Assembly (NCBI RefSeq): GCF_027943255.1
Contig: NC_072893.1
Coordinates: forward strand, 22,280,001 to 22,344,000
DNA from: Anastrepha obliqua
Taxonomy: Eukaryota > Arthropoda > Insecta > Diptera > Tephritidae
Direction of reading: 5' to 3'
Length of the DNA: 64,000 nucleotides
Shown here: piece by piece, positions 33,673 through 49,984 of the stretch
How positions within the stretch are numbered: the first letter of the stretch is position 1
How the letters are laid out: every line of letters begins with the position of its first letter
Program-made: the position numbers and the translations under genes
Notes under the pieces: generated by a model
Told to the model about the DNA's origin: nothing
The model's input: only the letters and a program-made list of their open reading frames with translations
The model's database searches: none

Positions 33673-34985
33673 CTACCTTATTTTGCATAGAAAAACTTCT
33701 GCAATGACGGTTAAGGTAAGCCTAATTTTTCCGCGTGTGTGCCGATCGACCAGTGACCGGTAAACACAGTTACGACTTTCGTCTACGCCCAGGACTTTCT
33801 GAGTCCTCTGTTCATTGTATTGATGTCCTAGGGTTTTCGAAATAGCACACGAAGAAATGGAACTCCAAATCTTCTGCCTTTTCTTGGGAAATAAGTTTTG
33901 CGTTTCCTCTTTAACAACAGTCAAGGGGATGCCGATGACCGAGTGGGAGACCTCTGAAACCAATTCAGTCAATCCCTTCCTGGCAAGCTCATCAGAAATT
34001 AGATTTTCCTCCATGTTCCTATTTCCTGGAACCCAGATTAGAGAGACGTCACCTGCACATCCAAGAGATTTGATCTCCTCCTTACAGGAGTTGGCAGAGC
34101 CTTGATCGCAGCTTGACTATCGGAAAAAATGTTGATATCTCCCTTGCTTCCGCGATCCCTAAACATTTTGCACGCCTGCAGGATCGGAAGGTCTTCTGCC
34201 TGAAAAACACTATCAGCTTTCGGCAGTCTTAAGGAAATAGATAAATTGGCTGATTTAGAGAAAACTCCCGCTTCGACTCCCGATTCTATCTTAGAACCGT
34301 CAGTGAAGACAGAAGTACCAGAGTCGGTGCAGATTTTCCCCTCATTCTAATCCTGCCTACTTGGAAAGACGATGCTCTGGTACCACCCTCAAACTCCAGT
34401 TTGCGGATAGAGAGATCTGTACGAAGTTCAGAGAAATACGTTGTTAACTGCCCGAAAACGCTACCATGTTCCTTGAGAGATTGTCTCCAGAGGTCAACCT
34501 CCTTTAACCTGATTGCACTTTGCACTTTACGATGGAAATTACGTAAAAGTCGATTGGAAGTAAGTGCAAAACGACAATCAGAGCAGCACTGGGACATGTT
34601 CTATGTGCCCCGGTGATGTCTGTACAAGCAGTCCTTTGCAGCCTTCCCAGTTTAGTGATATTATAGCCCTTCTGAAGAGCTTCTCGCCAAACCAAGCATC
34701 CATAAGTTAAAAAGGGCAAAACCACTGCGTTGCACATCCAAAGTTCGACTTGTGTCTTAATTCGCCATATTTTGCCGGACATAGATTTGCAGGAGTAGAA
34801 ATCTATACTGACTGGCCTTCTTTACCCGATTTTCAATGTGTGGCTTGCAAAGGAGTTTGGAGTCAAGTATCACTCCAAGATACCTAACTTCCGATGAAAG
34901 CGGGAAGTCTAAAGTGTGGGGGATTTTCGGGAGACTGCTGGGCTGATAAGCTGCCCAAACAAAGGACCCTGGAGATGGTTTCATT
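33673..34985 (-). pseudogene. RNase H-bearing LINE, reverse transcriptase thumb to C-terminus
   Basis: From 34,985 downward the minus strand reads LDFPLSSEVRYLGVILDSKL, RVKKASQYRFLLLQIYVRQN, then VELWMCNAVVLPFLTYGCLV and LGRLQRTACTDITGAHRTCP. The RNase H domain follows: a decayed TDGSK start, then INIFSDSQAAIKAL, and RNMEENLISDELARKGLTEL. The C-terminal tail is SCAISKTLGHQYNEQRTQKV with YRSLVDRHTRGKIRLTLTV. It has several frame breaks. It faces another LINE fragment of the same kind on the plus strand starting near 35,030. Confidence 0.75.
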
Positions 34986-35029
34986 GCGAAATGAAGAATC
35001 TGTGGTCTGCTTCTGCAAAGATGGGCCCC

Positions 35030-35560
35030 ATGTCAACTCAGCGAGCAATGGTTTAGTGCGCAAATCTGCAAGTCGCGATGTCATTCTGGCCACGGGTACA
35101 TCAAGGCGCTCGAGGGAACTTCTAAAGCTAACAAAGCCGCTGTTCTCTAGTTTAGTAGGTATCCCTACCGTACATTGTCCGTTAGGTGTCCATGCGGTGA
35201 GACTTGGGATTGCTTCAAGTCCTTTCTGCAGAAGCTGTTTTATGGACAAGGTGGAATCATCTCAGTGCCTTTTTCTTAGCTGCCTTGCTTTCATCGGGCA
35301 AAGATTTAGACATCTGGGCTCTCACATTTTTGCTACACCCGCAGATATAGCGGGTTTAAATATCACCCACCCGGTAAAATTTATTAGTAGCTTGAAGCAG
35401 CGTAAATTTTCCAGCTGTCTGGTTGCTTTCCTTCTCCTTTCCCCCTGTATGGTAACACTACGATAGAATTTTGTAGATTTGTCCAAGCGGGCCCCTCGCA
35501 AGGGCAGCAATTCATCCTAACCAGGGGGCTTATATTTTCTGGTAAAGAAAAGTATTGTAA
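35030..35560 (+). pseudogene. LINE C-terminal domain fragment
   Basis: It reads VILATGTSRRSRELLKLTKP, then FSSLVGIPTVHCPLGVHAVR, LGIASSPFCRSCFMDKVESS, CLFLSCLAFIGQRFRHLGSH and IFATPADIAGLNITHPVKFI. FCRSC and the SC-F-R-LG block are the C-terminal cysteine motif after RNase H in this LINE type; the usual His is replaced (SSQCLFLSC). The copy at 39,036-39,452 has the same sequence order including PADIAGL. Confidence 0.7.
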
Positions 35561-36087
35561 TTTTATAAAAGTATTAGAATTTTAAAAAGGGCATTAAATC
35601 CATGGGATCACCCTGTATGCTCATAAGACATTGGTCTTCTCAAGCCTCTAACATCTTTTGCTTTGCCATCACACTTTCATTTCATTATCTTCACACTCGA
35701 TTTTAACTAAGCCAAAGTCATATCTTCAACTTTTATTCATAAACATACTTACATACTTACACACACATTTAAGAAACTTTGTATGTATTTGTGTGTATTA
35801 AATTACCAGTGACACGTTCACTTGATTAAATGACAGTAAAACACCGCGGAACCGCATTGATAAGGCAGCACACAGACTACGCCTTAGTGCCTGCAGTCAA
35901 TTACGTGTGATTGTTGTTGTTGTTATTGTAGTTACTTGCTACTCAATATTCAATCTGGCAGATGTGAAATTTGATAGCAAACGTACGATCGGAAGCGAAC
36001 ATTCATCGTCGCCGGTCCACAATGAACGAAGACAAGGCATCCAAGGAATTTTCGTACAAAGGCAACGCAATTGAGTAGACAACCGTT
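35561..36087. other. vermilion upstream region
   Basis: Non-repetitive sequence of mixed composition with CA-type simple repeats near 35,740-35,790. It is the likely location of vermilion regulatory DNA, from position only; I cannot name individual sites. Confidence 0.35.
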
Positions 36088-36093
36088 TCAGTT
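36088..36093 (+). promoter_or_regulatory. Possible vermilion initiator (Inr)
   Basis: TCAGTT matches the arthropod initiator TCAGTY and lies 126 bases before the vermilion ATG. No TATA box is seen about 30 bases upstream, and the expected downstream promoter element position (GGTTTA) is only a partial match. The start is thus a guess. Confidence 0.25.
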
Positions 36094-36176
36094 TCGTTTC
36101 AACTTTCGATGTCGTTGGTTTAGTTCGTATGCGGAGTGTCTTAGAAAAGTGTCTTCAAGTCACCGATTATAACTGA

Positions 36177-41497
<5,321 letters not shown>

Positions 41498-41548
41498 TCT
41501 TTTGTTGCATTTTAGATAAAGATAAGAGATTTAAGAAGAAATCTGTTT

Positions 41549-41554
41549 AATAAA
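41549..41554 (+). terminator. vermilion polyadenylation signal
   Basis: AATAAA lies 52 bases after the vermilion stop codon, a normal distance for a compact fly gene. A second, different signal was not looked for beyond 41,700. Confidence 0.6.
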
Positions 41555-41693
41555 AAATCGTGCTTTAGCGATATTTCACATTTCGATTACTCAGTTGCTA
41601 AATGCTACGGCTGCTTAGAAGCTACAGTTCATTGATATTCCATTCTAATTGAATATAAAACAGGTTAGTTTATAAGAGCATACAACCGCTGGC

Positions 41694-41910
41694 CTACTGA
41701 ACATAGGCCACGACATAGCTTTGGCCTTTTTTGAAATCGATAAAAAAGTGGAGCGATGGGACTGAAGGTGAATAAGGATAAGATGAAGCATCTTCTGTCA
41801 TCAAACACACAGGCAGTCGCATCTCGGCAACCATATCACTGTTGACAGTTAAAATTTCGGAGCAGTAGAAGCCTCCGTTCCAATGGAGAATGTCTCTAAC
41901 CAAAAATGTC
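41694..41910 (-). CDS. Possible terminal exon of an unrecognised minus-strand gene
   Basis: The frame is open from 41,910 to a TAG at 41,694-41,696 and reads VRDILHWNGGFYCSEILTVN, then MVAEMRLPVCLMTEDASSYP and FIDFKKGQSYVVAYVQ. There is no suitable ATG at its start. An acceptor-like CGACGCAG ends just upstream (41,911), so a 3'-terminal exon is a fair reading. Composition and the mix of residues look protein-like. I do not recognise the family, and the upstream neighbourhood is transposon debris, so earlier exons are not visible. It could be a retained gene end, a retrocopy or chance. The gene would be tail-to-tail with vermilion. Confidence 0.3.
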
Positions 41911-41941
41911 TGCGTCGAGATGAGTAACTAATCGAGGAAAA

Positions 41942-43190
41942 ATGTTCTCTTCCAGCGAAGGAAAACCACACACTTTCGAATTACTCTATCACGCCTGTGC
42001 TTGTAAGCTGCATGGCAAAAAAATTGAACAAGCCGGCGGTGTAATTTTTGCTGAGAATAGTGCGGGAAAGGATATACTGGCCAAAATAAATAAAACAACT
42101 GGCGCTAATGCTCATCTGCGCCAAATCTGGAACTCATTACAAATATCCTTCCAAACAAAAATTAGACTATTTAAATCAAATATCATTTCAGTATTGCTCT
42201 ATGGATGCGAGATCTGGCTTGTAAGCGACCATCCAACCAGAAAAAAATTCAAAGTTTTGTAAACAAATGTCTCCGGCGCATTCTCAAGGTGTGGAAGGCA
42301 AACGTCATCAGCAACGATGAGTTAGACAAAAAGTGCAACTTGCAGCCAATAGGCAACCGTAAAACACTGCGAAAGTGGAAGTGGATAAGGTAGTAGTCCG
42401 GTGTAACGACCGAAATTTCGACGTTTTTTCATGAATCTTTTTTTAAAAAGAAAATAAAATGCGATCGTTTTAAAGCTTTTACATGTTGTTATTGGTGTTT
42501 TAAAGTATATACAAAATTTTTTTTAAAGTTAATTTTATATTAATTTGTTTCAAATTTTTGACTTCAAAGTGAAGTCCTTAAAAAAAGATGAGTTGGTTCG
42601 GGGAAACACACAGCCTTCCAAAGTCATCTGAAATAAAAAATTCAGAGAGATTATTATTCAGCAGACTTTATTTTAGGTCCCGAACCTAAAGTATACATAA
42701 AAATAAAACAACAAAAACAAAATGGCGGAATTGTGAAAAAAGTTCTCAAAATCTAATTTTTTTTCTTCATAAATTGTTTAAATTAAATAGTTTATTATTA
42801 AAAAATTAAATGTTTTAAAAGTCCGTGATCTAGATATGTGTGTCTTGAATAACGGGTTAAATTTTTAGCCAAATCGGTTGAATAGTTTTGAGTCAGTGAT
42901 TCTCCGAAATTTCGAAAACATAGTTTTGAGAAAAACGCGTTTAAAGTTTCGACAACAGCTGCTGTTGGCGTGTCACACGCTTTCATACACACTACGGCGC
43001 GCTCTCTTATTTTAGCTATAACTTAAAAATAATTAAAATTTCTGTTTGAAATTTGTATAGTATATTTTTAAGATATTTTTCTTCCGATAAAATGTAAAAA
43101 AAATAAATTCGATTTTTTGAACCCGTCACACCGGCCTACTACCATAAGTCACACCCTGCGAAAAGATGCAACGGTTCAGAAAGGAAAAAT
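41942..43190 (+). pseudogene. RTE-like LINE reverse transcriptase end, split by a MITE
   Basis: The plus strand reads LAKINKTTGANAHLRQIWNS, LQISFQTKIRLFKSNIISVL, LYGCEIWLVSDHPTRKK, then NKCLRRILKVWKANVISNDE and NRKTLRKWKWI at 42,387. A 755-bp MITE (42,389-43,143) follows; after it the text resumes as the HTLRKDA block. Across the duplicated ATAA the frame is continuous: the codons for KWKWI run straight on to SHTLRKD. It is the same LINE type as at 6300-6946, where RKxxWxGHTLR also follows the thumb. The 5' end begins in decayed text near 41,942; what lies beyond about 43,190 is not legible. Confidence 0.75.
42389..43143. mobile_element. MITE of 755 bp with 4-bp ATAA target duplication
   Basis: Terminal inverted repeats of 20 bp, GGTAGTAGTCCGGTGTAACG and, at the right, CGTCACACCGGCCTACTACC, differ at two positions. 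ATAA stands at both sides (42,385-42,388 and 43,144-43,147). The inside has no coding capacity and is AT-rich, with a near-palindromic AAAACGCGTTTAAAG stretch. A four-base target with a long TIR resembles piggyBac-like MITEs, but the target here is ATAA, not TTAA, so superfamily assignment is open. Confidence 0.75.
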
Positions 43191-43384
43191 TCGATATTGT
43201 AGGTCAAGGAGAATTTATTATAGGTGATAACAATAGCCGGTTGGAGTGTTTGAGAGAAAGATTCTGCGGAAGATTTTTTACCTTTTCACGTAAGTGAAGG
43301 CGAGTATCGTAGGCGAGTATCGTAGGCTGTATGAGCTTTACGGCGACATAACGCCATAGACAATAAGATGTGAAACTTTTTCAT

Positions 43385-43735
43385 TTTGAGAGAGAGCGCG
43401 CCCATGAGGACGTTTCAAAACTTGGCAGCACTCACACATTATGGGATTTTGAACAGCTGAGCGACCCGGGAATTAGTGGAGACGTACGATTGGGAACCGG
43501 TAGTGTATGCGGATTACTCACTAGACTTGGAGCCTTCCGATTATCATTTGTTTCCATCGATGGGTCACGCACTTTCCGAGCAGCGCTTCAATTCTCACGA
43601 AGAAACCAAAAAATGGCTCGATGATTGGTTTGCGGCCAAAGACGGCCAATTGATTTGTAACCATTTTTTGTTAACAAACGTTTGCAATTGAAAAAAAGTC
43701 TCATTTCATAGGTTAATATCATCAACTAACAACCA
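43385..43735 (+). pseudogene. mariner C-terminal fragment
   Basis: Conceptual translation gives RELVETYDWEPVVYADYSLD, then LEPSDYHLFPSMGHALSEQR, FNSHEETKKWLDDWFAAKDG. This is the mariner C-terminus around the third catalytic Asp (PSDYHLF), followed by the KKWLDxWxAAKD block. The second Asp region just upstream is decayed. No ends were identified. Confidence 0.75.
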
Positions 43736-45349
43736 CTATACTACCTATCTACCGATTTTAAATGCCAATAAGTAATTGAAATAAAATACCAAATCATTAA
43801 ATTTTTACGAGTTATGTACTCAGTCGTATTATATATTTATTTATATATATATACATATATATATTTATATGCATGTACATATCTATTAGTAATATACAAT
43901 TTTAATCAAATCTCAATATCATAATTCAATATTATAATTTTTTTTTTCATTTTTGTTTTTTTTTTTGTTTTTGGTATTCTTTACTATTGTATATATTTCT
44001 CTTAGATGTAATTATTAATACGCTACAATGCTTTCGCTTGCTTTTCCAATTCGAACATCCGAAAATCCAAAAGAGAGCGCCCAGAAGGCTACACAACCGT
44101 AACGCGTTCGTACAATTTACGGCCGAAAGCTGGTTGCCCGCTGTGTGAAGCCTTCTCAAAAAAGGCTGCGAACGTTACATACACATTTATTTATTTATTT
44201 ATTTATTTACTTAGATTTGCTTACTAATAACTTCTTGCTGCTTGCTTTCTTGCTAACTTATGGCTAGTACAGAAAAATACAGTTCTACATTTTCACTCTG
44301 TGTTCTGATGGGTTTTTATTCCTTTATTTATTTATTTGCTGCTTTTTGCTGCTGTTTTACTATGAAAAGTGTTTGGCGAAAATTGCATACAAATATGCGT
44401 ACATACATATGATGCTTATATGGAGTGCATAGACAAGTGCATATTTTATATGTATGTATGTATGTTCATATATGTATTTATATGCACACATACATACATA
44501 TAAATGAAGGTGACTTGCGTTCTTCTTTTAGCACAATTATTAATTTGTTTTTTATATATTTTTTTTTTCTTAACTCACACTTGCCAGTCGCTTGTATGTA
44601 TGTACGTAGTAATATTCGTTTATATGTATGTATGCATGTGTGTGCTTTGTTTCATTATCATGCCTATTTCTCTATATAGTTACATATACATATATATAAT
44701 ATTTCTTTTGTCATTATCTCTGTTTTGAGTTTGGGGTTTTTCGGTCATTTTTGCGACACAATTTTTTTAAACATTTTTTTTTAATATATTTTTCCTTTTC
44801 TTCATTTGTTAAGAATTTCGAGTGTTCGCTGCTTTTAAATCGAGTCCCACACGCAATTCTTAGGTGCTTATAACAAATATATATAATATATAGTATGTAT
44901 GTATGTACGTATGTATTATATGCATGTAGTTATGTATGCCTGTGTATATGTATTAAATTCTACATATGAGTATATATATGTCTCTCTATATTTCATTTAT
45001 ATACTGCAATTCATACGAGTATTTATATATGCAAATTTTTAAAAACTATTTTTCTCACTGCTCTCTGTAGATTTTTAATTTAATTTTTTATGTGATTTTT
45101 TTAAATTTTTTATATAACTTTTTGTATTATTTTTTATATAAGTTTTTATATAATTTTTTATTTTTTGTTTGTTTTTGTTTGGTTTTCGTGTATTCGTGGT
45201 GTTTTTAAACATACTCGCCCAGCATTAATGCTCACTTCCGCTTAAACATACATGCAATTACATACACACACGCAAATGTGCTAAATTATGTATATCTGTA
45301 TATTACTTCATCTCTCATGTTTGTGTGTATGTACTTACTCGTATATGCA
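43736..45349. other. AT-rich intergenic DNA with TATG/CATA microsatellites
   Basis: Long (TA)n, (CATA)n and (TTTA)n runs, for example near 43,840-43,870, 44,170-44,205, 44,400-44,500 and 44,870-44,960. Short frames are low-complexity. No exon with splice sites was found. Confidence 0.45.
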
Positions 45350-45521
45350 CAGTCACTCACAGCTTATTTGATACAGCTACGATTTTCTTGTAAAGTGTTT
45401 TATATTTCATAATATTTTGCGAAATTGGAAAAACAGCGCTTTCAGATAATTTAATTATTTTGCTTTATTCATTTCGAAAAAATTGCATCTGTACCACCTA
45501 CAGGTAAGCTGTGAGTGACTG
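45350..45521. mobile_element. Tc1-like MITE, 172 bp
   Basis: A perfect 17-bp inverted repeat, CAGTCACTCACAGCTTA at the left and its complement at the right, bounds 172 bases. TA follows the right end (45,522-45,523); the left flank is CA, one change from TA. The repeat matches the right end of the Tc1-like element at 25,462 at most positions (CAGGGACTCACAGCTTA), so this is a short derivative of that family. Confidence 0.75.
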
Positions 45522-45523
45522 TA

Positions 45524-46395
45524 TATATATATATTGCACATATATTGCATATGTTTTGGTTTCCGTAACTTTTCAACTTCTTAATAAGAAAACTAAACAT
45601 CTACAAAAACAAATATGCAATAAATAAAACTTAAATGTTATGCAAAAACTTATCAACTCTAAGTTCCTTTAAGTACAGTAAACGTGAGTATTTAGTATTT
45701 TAAACCTATTTCTATGGAATTCTATGCTTCACTCTGTTACATACCTACTTATAGATAAGCACATACATATGCATGCATTCAAGACGTCCGATTCAACGCT
45801 GCTTGCTAATTTTGTATTGTAAATCTTTTGAATTTAAAACTCCTCTGCCAAGCCAAGTGTTGTTTATAAATCTCTAACTAGCCCTTTTATTTATTACATT
45901 TTTCCATATTTATAATTTTTTTATTTTTATTTTTATTTATTATAAGTTTGTTTTTTATTATATTATAGTTTTTTTTTGTCTTTTTTTTCTATTTCCTACA
46001 TCTCACCGCCGCACTAATTAATTGTATTTAAATTCTGTTTCATAAAAGCCTTACTTTTTGTTGTTGTTTTCATGTAAGCTTTGTACGGTCGAGCCCCCCT
46101 TTTTGGCACTGTCACTGAAAATTGTCGCAACTTTTATGTTTTCTACAAATACTTACACACTTACAATTTGATACACACCACCACGCCTTTCATTACTTAC
46201 ACTATGTAACTAAATAGATATACATACATATGTACATATGTGATATATTATATATATACATACATAGTACTAATTGTATACAAGGTGGCTAGTAATTGAT
46301 TGCATTCCTTGTGAAGTGTCATACTGCGGGTCATTTGCAACAAAAAAAAAGTTATCAATCATCAAATGGTAAAAAATCAAGGATGTTTACATAAA
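45524..46395. other. AT-rich intergenic DNA
   Basis: Low-complexity T-rich and TA-rich sequence. Nothing recognised. Confidence 0.4.
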
Positions 46396-46399
46396 TTAA

Positions 46400-49206
46400 C
46401 CCTTTCGCTACTGCTGGGACACTGATATCCCACAGCATTTTCACTTCACCCTGAAACTTGCAATTTTCATGGAAACTCAACCAAAATGTCCTAATCAGTA
46501 GCTGCGAACAATACTTACAATTTACCGTTATCCGCATTTCACACTGTTTCAATCGTGTTTAGTTTTGATCAGTTGTTTGTGAGCAGTCACTAATATTGCA
46601 TCAAATTTACGCGTAATTTGTGATTTTGTGTTGATTTTTCTAAAGAAAAATATTGCCCTTTTACTGGTAAGTACAAATATATATTTTAATAAGAGTTTTG
46701 TGAAAAATATTCAGCGAAAATTAATTTTGGGATGCATGTGTCCCAGCAGGGCTTTATATGGGGACATATATGTCCCAGCAGTACGTTGTACATAATGTAT
46801 CACACAGCTAATTTTTTTATTTTTGCAACTTCGTAGACAGCAAAATTGTCGAAATTAAATCGCGATCAAATTAGTGCATTACTTCAAGAAGATGATGATG
46901 AATCCATGGAATCAGGAACTGATTTTATTGACGAAAGTGATGATATTTATAGTCCTGAGTTAGATAAAACCACTGGCAATGACGATTCTTCCACCGATTC
47001 ATAGGATATCGGATTGAGTGACGAGGATGGTGGCATAGACGATCAACCTGCACGAGGTGAGGAAGCCTCAGGCACGGTTATTTGGAGCACAGCGAATGAG
47101 TCGTTTGTTTCAAGAAAATCGGTTAGTAACCACCGCGAATACAAAATTGCAGTAAATATTGGGCGCCACCCAACCCCCTACGAAATTTTTCGCAAATTGT
47201 TTCCAAGAAGCATATCTTTGTATATACATTGCCCAAGCAATATATGCCATTCAAGCCAGTGAAACGGGGCATCAAAATGTGGCTTCGCTGCGATTCTTTG
47301 ACTGGAGACACCTATGACATGAGTATCTTTTGTAGAAAAGAAGGATCTGTCCTTGAAGGGACACTCGGCGAACGAGTTGTGAATGATCTTGCAGCAACGA
47401 TTTCTAACCCTGACGTGACACTTTGCTTTGATCGTTTTTTCACCACTGTTAATCTTATTAACAACATACAATATCCAGCTTTGGGAACATTCATATCCAA
47501 CCGGAAGAACGTTCCGAAAATACCAGAAAAATCGCAGCGAGGCGAAGCTATTTTCAAAGTTAATTCGGCGGGTACGAAGTCAAACTAAAACCCTTTAATT
47601 AATTTTTTAAGGGGTTATATACCTTGTGTTTTTCAAAAAAATCAAAATAAATTTTATTTCTTTATCGTAAAGTACAATCCCTTGAGAACATTTTCCAAAA
47701 ATTTCATAGAGATCTGAGCAATAGATCGAAAGTTACAGCGTTTTAAATTGTGCGTCGTCACGTCCTGAGCGTAAGGCCTCATGCGGCGCTTGAAACTTTA
47801 AACGCGATTATCTCAAAAACGTGTTTTTCCAAAAATGCTTTTGCGGTGGACGCGATTGCAAAAAAAGTATTCAACCGATTTTTATATTTTTTTTTTAAAT
47901 TGTTCGTAATTGATGTCGCCTCTTAGTGAACGATCAACTTTTTATGTATAAATTTTTATCTTGCAGATATGAATTTTTTAATGCCAATTTTAGGACTGTA
48001 GAAGTGGAGTTTTTTAAAAACATGTTCCTATTTTCACAAAAATCAAAATATTTAATATATTGATCGTTCACTAAGAAGATATAACCCTATACTAATGAAA
48101 TCTTTTCGATTTTTTGATTTCAGTTGACTTGGTGGACTTGAATCGCGTCCACCGCAAGCCTCTTCCAAAAAAAGGGTCTTGGGGGAAAACGCCATAACTC
48201 CGCCATTTTTAAATATTTTTACACAAACAAAGCCTTTTTTTTCTTTAAACATTGTAATATCCAATAATAAAAACTTTTATACAGTAAAATTATTGCTACA
48301 TATCTTTAAAAAAAACCCAACTTTCGCTAATTTCACCGGACCACAAGGTATATAACCCCTTAAGTAACTTTCTTGATTGCAGGTACCATAGCGGTAAAGT
48401 GGCAGAACTTCAAAGAGGTAATGCTGCTCAGTAACTGCCACACTCTGAAATGAGCACTGTTAGACGCAAAATGAAAGATGGAACTGAGGCAGAGTTTCCA
48501 TTTTCTGACATCGTAAAGACGTATCGCGCAATAATGGGCGGTGTGGACTTGGCAGATCAAATGTCGGGATTGTATGATATAAACAGAAAATCAAATAAAT
48601 GGTGGAAAAAAGTATTTTATGCATGATGATGGCTGCTGTAAACACTTGGGTTATATATTCGGAGCTGAATAGGAAGAAACCTGCCTTCTTACCAGTGCTG
48701 GTCGAGATGGCTGAGTCGCTAATTGAAAAAGGAAAGGAATCTACCGTATATAAATGATCCCGTCGGTCTGGAAGATCATCGAATAGGTACAAATCAATGA
48801 CAAATGTGGGGGATCATTTACTCATAGAGCAGTATAAAAGACGTCGGTGCGTAGCATGCGCCAATCGAAAAGTCGAGAAAAGAACAAAAATTATTTGCCG
48901 GGCTTGTAATTTGCCATTCTGTATACAATGTTTCGCTTCATCACGTTCATAAAATAAATAAAAGTACAAATCATATGTTATTACCAAAAAAATGTTTCTA
49001 CTTTCTAGGTGTAGTTTGTACCCTGTTGGGACAAATATATCCCATTTTTAAATACTGTTGGGACACATATGTCCCACCTCAAAATACCGTTATCTGCATA
49101 AGTTACAAGCTTCATCTGGTTTCTATGCCCATAAGGTACCAATGGGTATCCAAAAATTCAAAAATAAAGTTTGAGCAAATCCCCTGCAAAAGTCGGAGCG
49201 AAAGGG
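46400..49206 (+). mobile_element. piggyBac-like element with decayed transposase
   Basis: Outer ends CCCTTTCGCT and AGCGAAAGGG lie inside TTAA on both sides (46,396-46,399; 49,207-49,210). Subterminal near-palindromes of the form GGGACAnATATGTCCC occur twice at each end (46,415, 46,761, 49,028, 49,060). The transposase runs in pieces on the plus strand: an acidic N-terminus LLQEDDDESMESGTDF, then FKPVKRGIKMWLRCDSLTGD with the first catalytic Asp, DVTLCFDRFFTTVNLINNIQ with the second, then after an inserted element VKWQNFKEVMLLSNCHT, AIMGGVDLADQMSGLYDINR with the third, KSNKWWKKVF, and a C-terminal cysteine-rich block RRCVACANRKVEKRTKII with CRACNLPFCIQCF. Stops, a deletion after about 47,215 and the inserted 749-bp element make it inactive. 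Confidence 0.85.
47611..48359. mobile_element. TTAA-flanked MITE of 749 bp nested in the piggyBac-like element
   Basis: A perfect 18-bp inverted repeat, GGGGTTATATACCTTGTG at 47,611-47,628 and its complement at 48,342-48,359, is flanked by TTAA (47,607-47,610; 48,360-48,363). The inside has no coding frame and includes TCTCAAAAACGTGTTTTTCC. Target and TIR type say piggyBac superfamily, but the ends differ from the host element, so it is a second family. Being inside a broken transposase frame, it inserted after the host element. Confidence 0.85.
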
Positions 49207-49210
49207 TTAA

Positions 49211-49984
49211 GGCAGTTCTTAGCTCTTTTCTTATTGGCAAAAGCCCCTCCCCGAGGGTGCCGACTGATAATAGGTACCAGAGTTCTCATTCTGTATGCAG
49301 ACGAGAGGTAACTAGCTAAGGCAAAACTTCACGGGCAAGTGTGCGTTACTCTTCAATAGTACAGCTGGGAGCCCTTTTCAAATATAGCCCAGTTGTTAAC
49401 GTGAGCTTACGGATCCCTGGCGCCCTCCATAATAACTGGCCTTGCTTGTGTAGTTCGGAGCTATGCACAGGTGGACATCTCTTCTCTAACACTCGTGGGT
49501 CCAAAAATGAATACGATAACAAACCAAAGAAACAAACCAACCGGAAGGGGTAGCAAGCTCTAAAAAACGAGCTCTCAATCTGCCACCACGAAGACAGAAG
49601 TTAAACTTAGTCAGAGTGGATCGGTTGGGGCTAAGCCTAGCTTCAGTACATTGGTGCCTCCTGCGACAGTCGGAACCAATCCAACGGCAGTACAGATCAC
49701 TAATCCAACCAAAGTAGGGTACTCGGAGAGGCGCAATGCTATCAAGATACTCAAAAGACTGAACGAAGCACCACCAACAGCGGGGGAGCTGACGAAGGAA
49801 GTGAAAGAGTTGATAGAGTGGGCGAAAGAGGTACTGCCCAACTTCATTATCAAAAGGCCGACTACATCGTGAACTGCCACCAAAAGGCAAAAAGTCAACT
49901 GGAGAGGTGAAACTATCGGCGAAAAGACCGAAAAATCGAGGTATAGCGTGTCGTGGCCAAAAGCCAAAGAAGTAGTGACATTAT
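49211..49984. other. Unassigned sequence with one 73-codon open frame
   Basis: A frame at 49,651-49,872 reads PPATVGTNPTAVQITNPTKV and then LKRLNEAPPTAGELTKEVKE with LIEWAKEVLPNF. The second part is amphipathic and could be the N-terminal region of a LINE ORF1-type or transposon protein, but no diagnostic motif is present. The opposite-strand frames are shadows. Confidence 0.3.

Noticed and set aside
43840..45000. TATG/CATA arrays considered as a CRISPR-like or regulatory repeat
   Set aside because: They are plain microsatellites without regular spacers, common in fly intergenic DNA.
49651..49872. 73-codon frame considered as a host gene
   Set aside because: No splice context or conserved motif; it is next to transposon debris and could be the start of a mobile-element protein.
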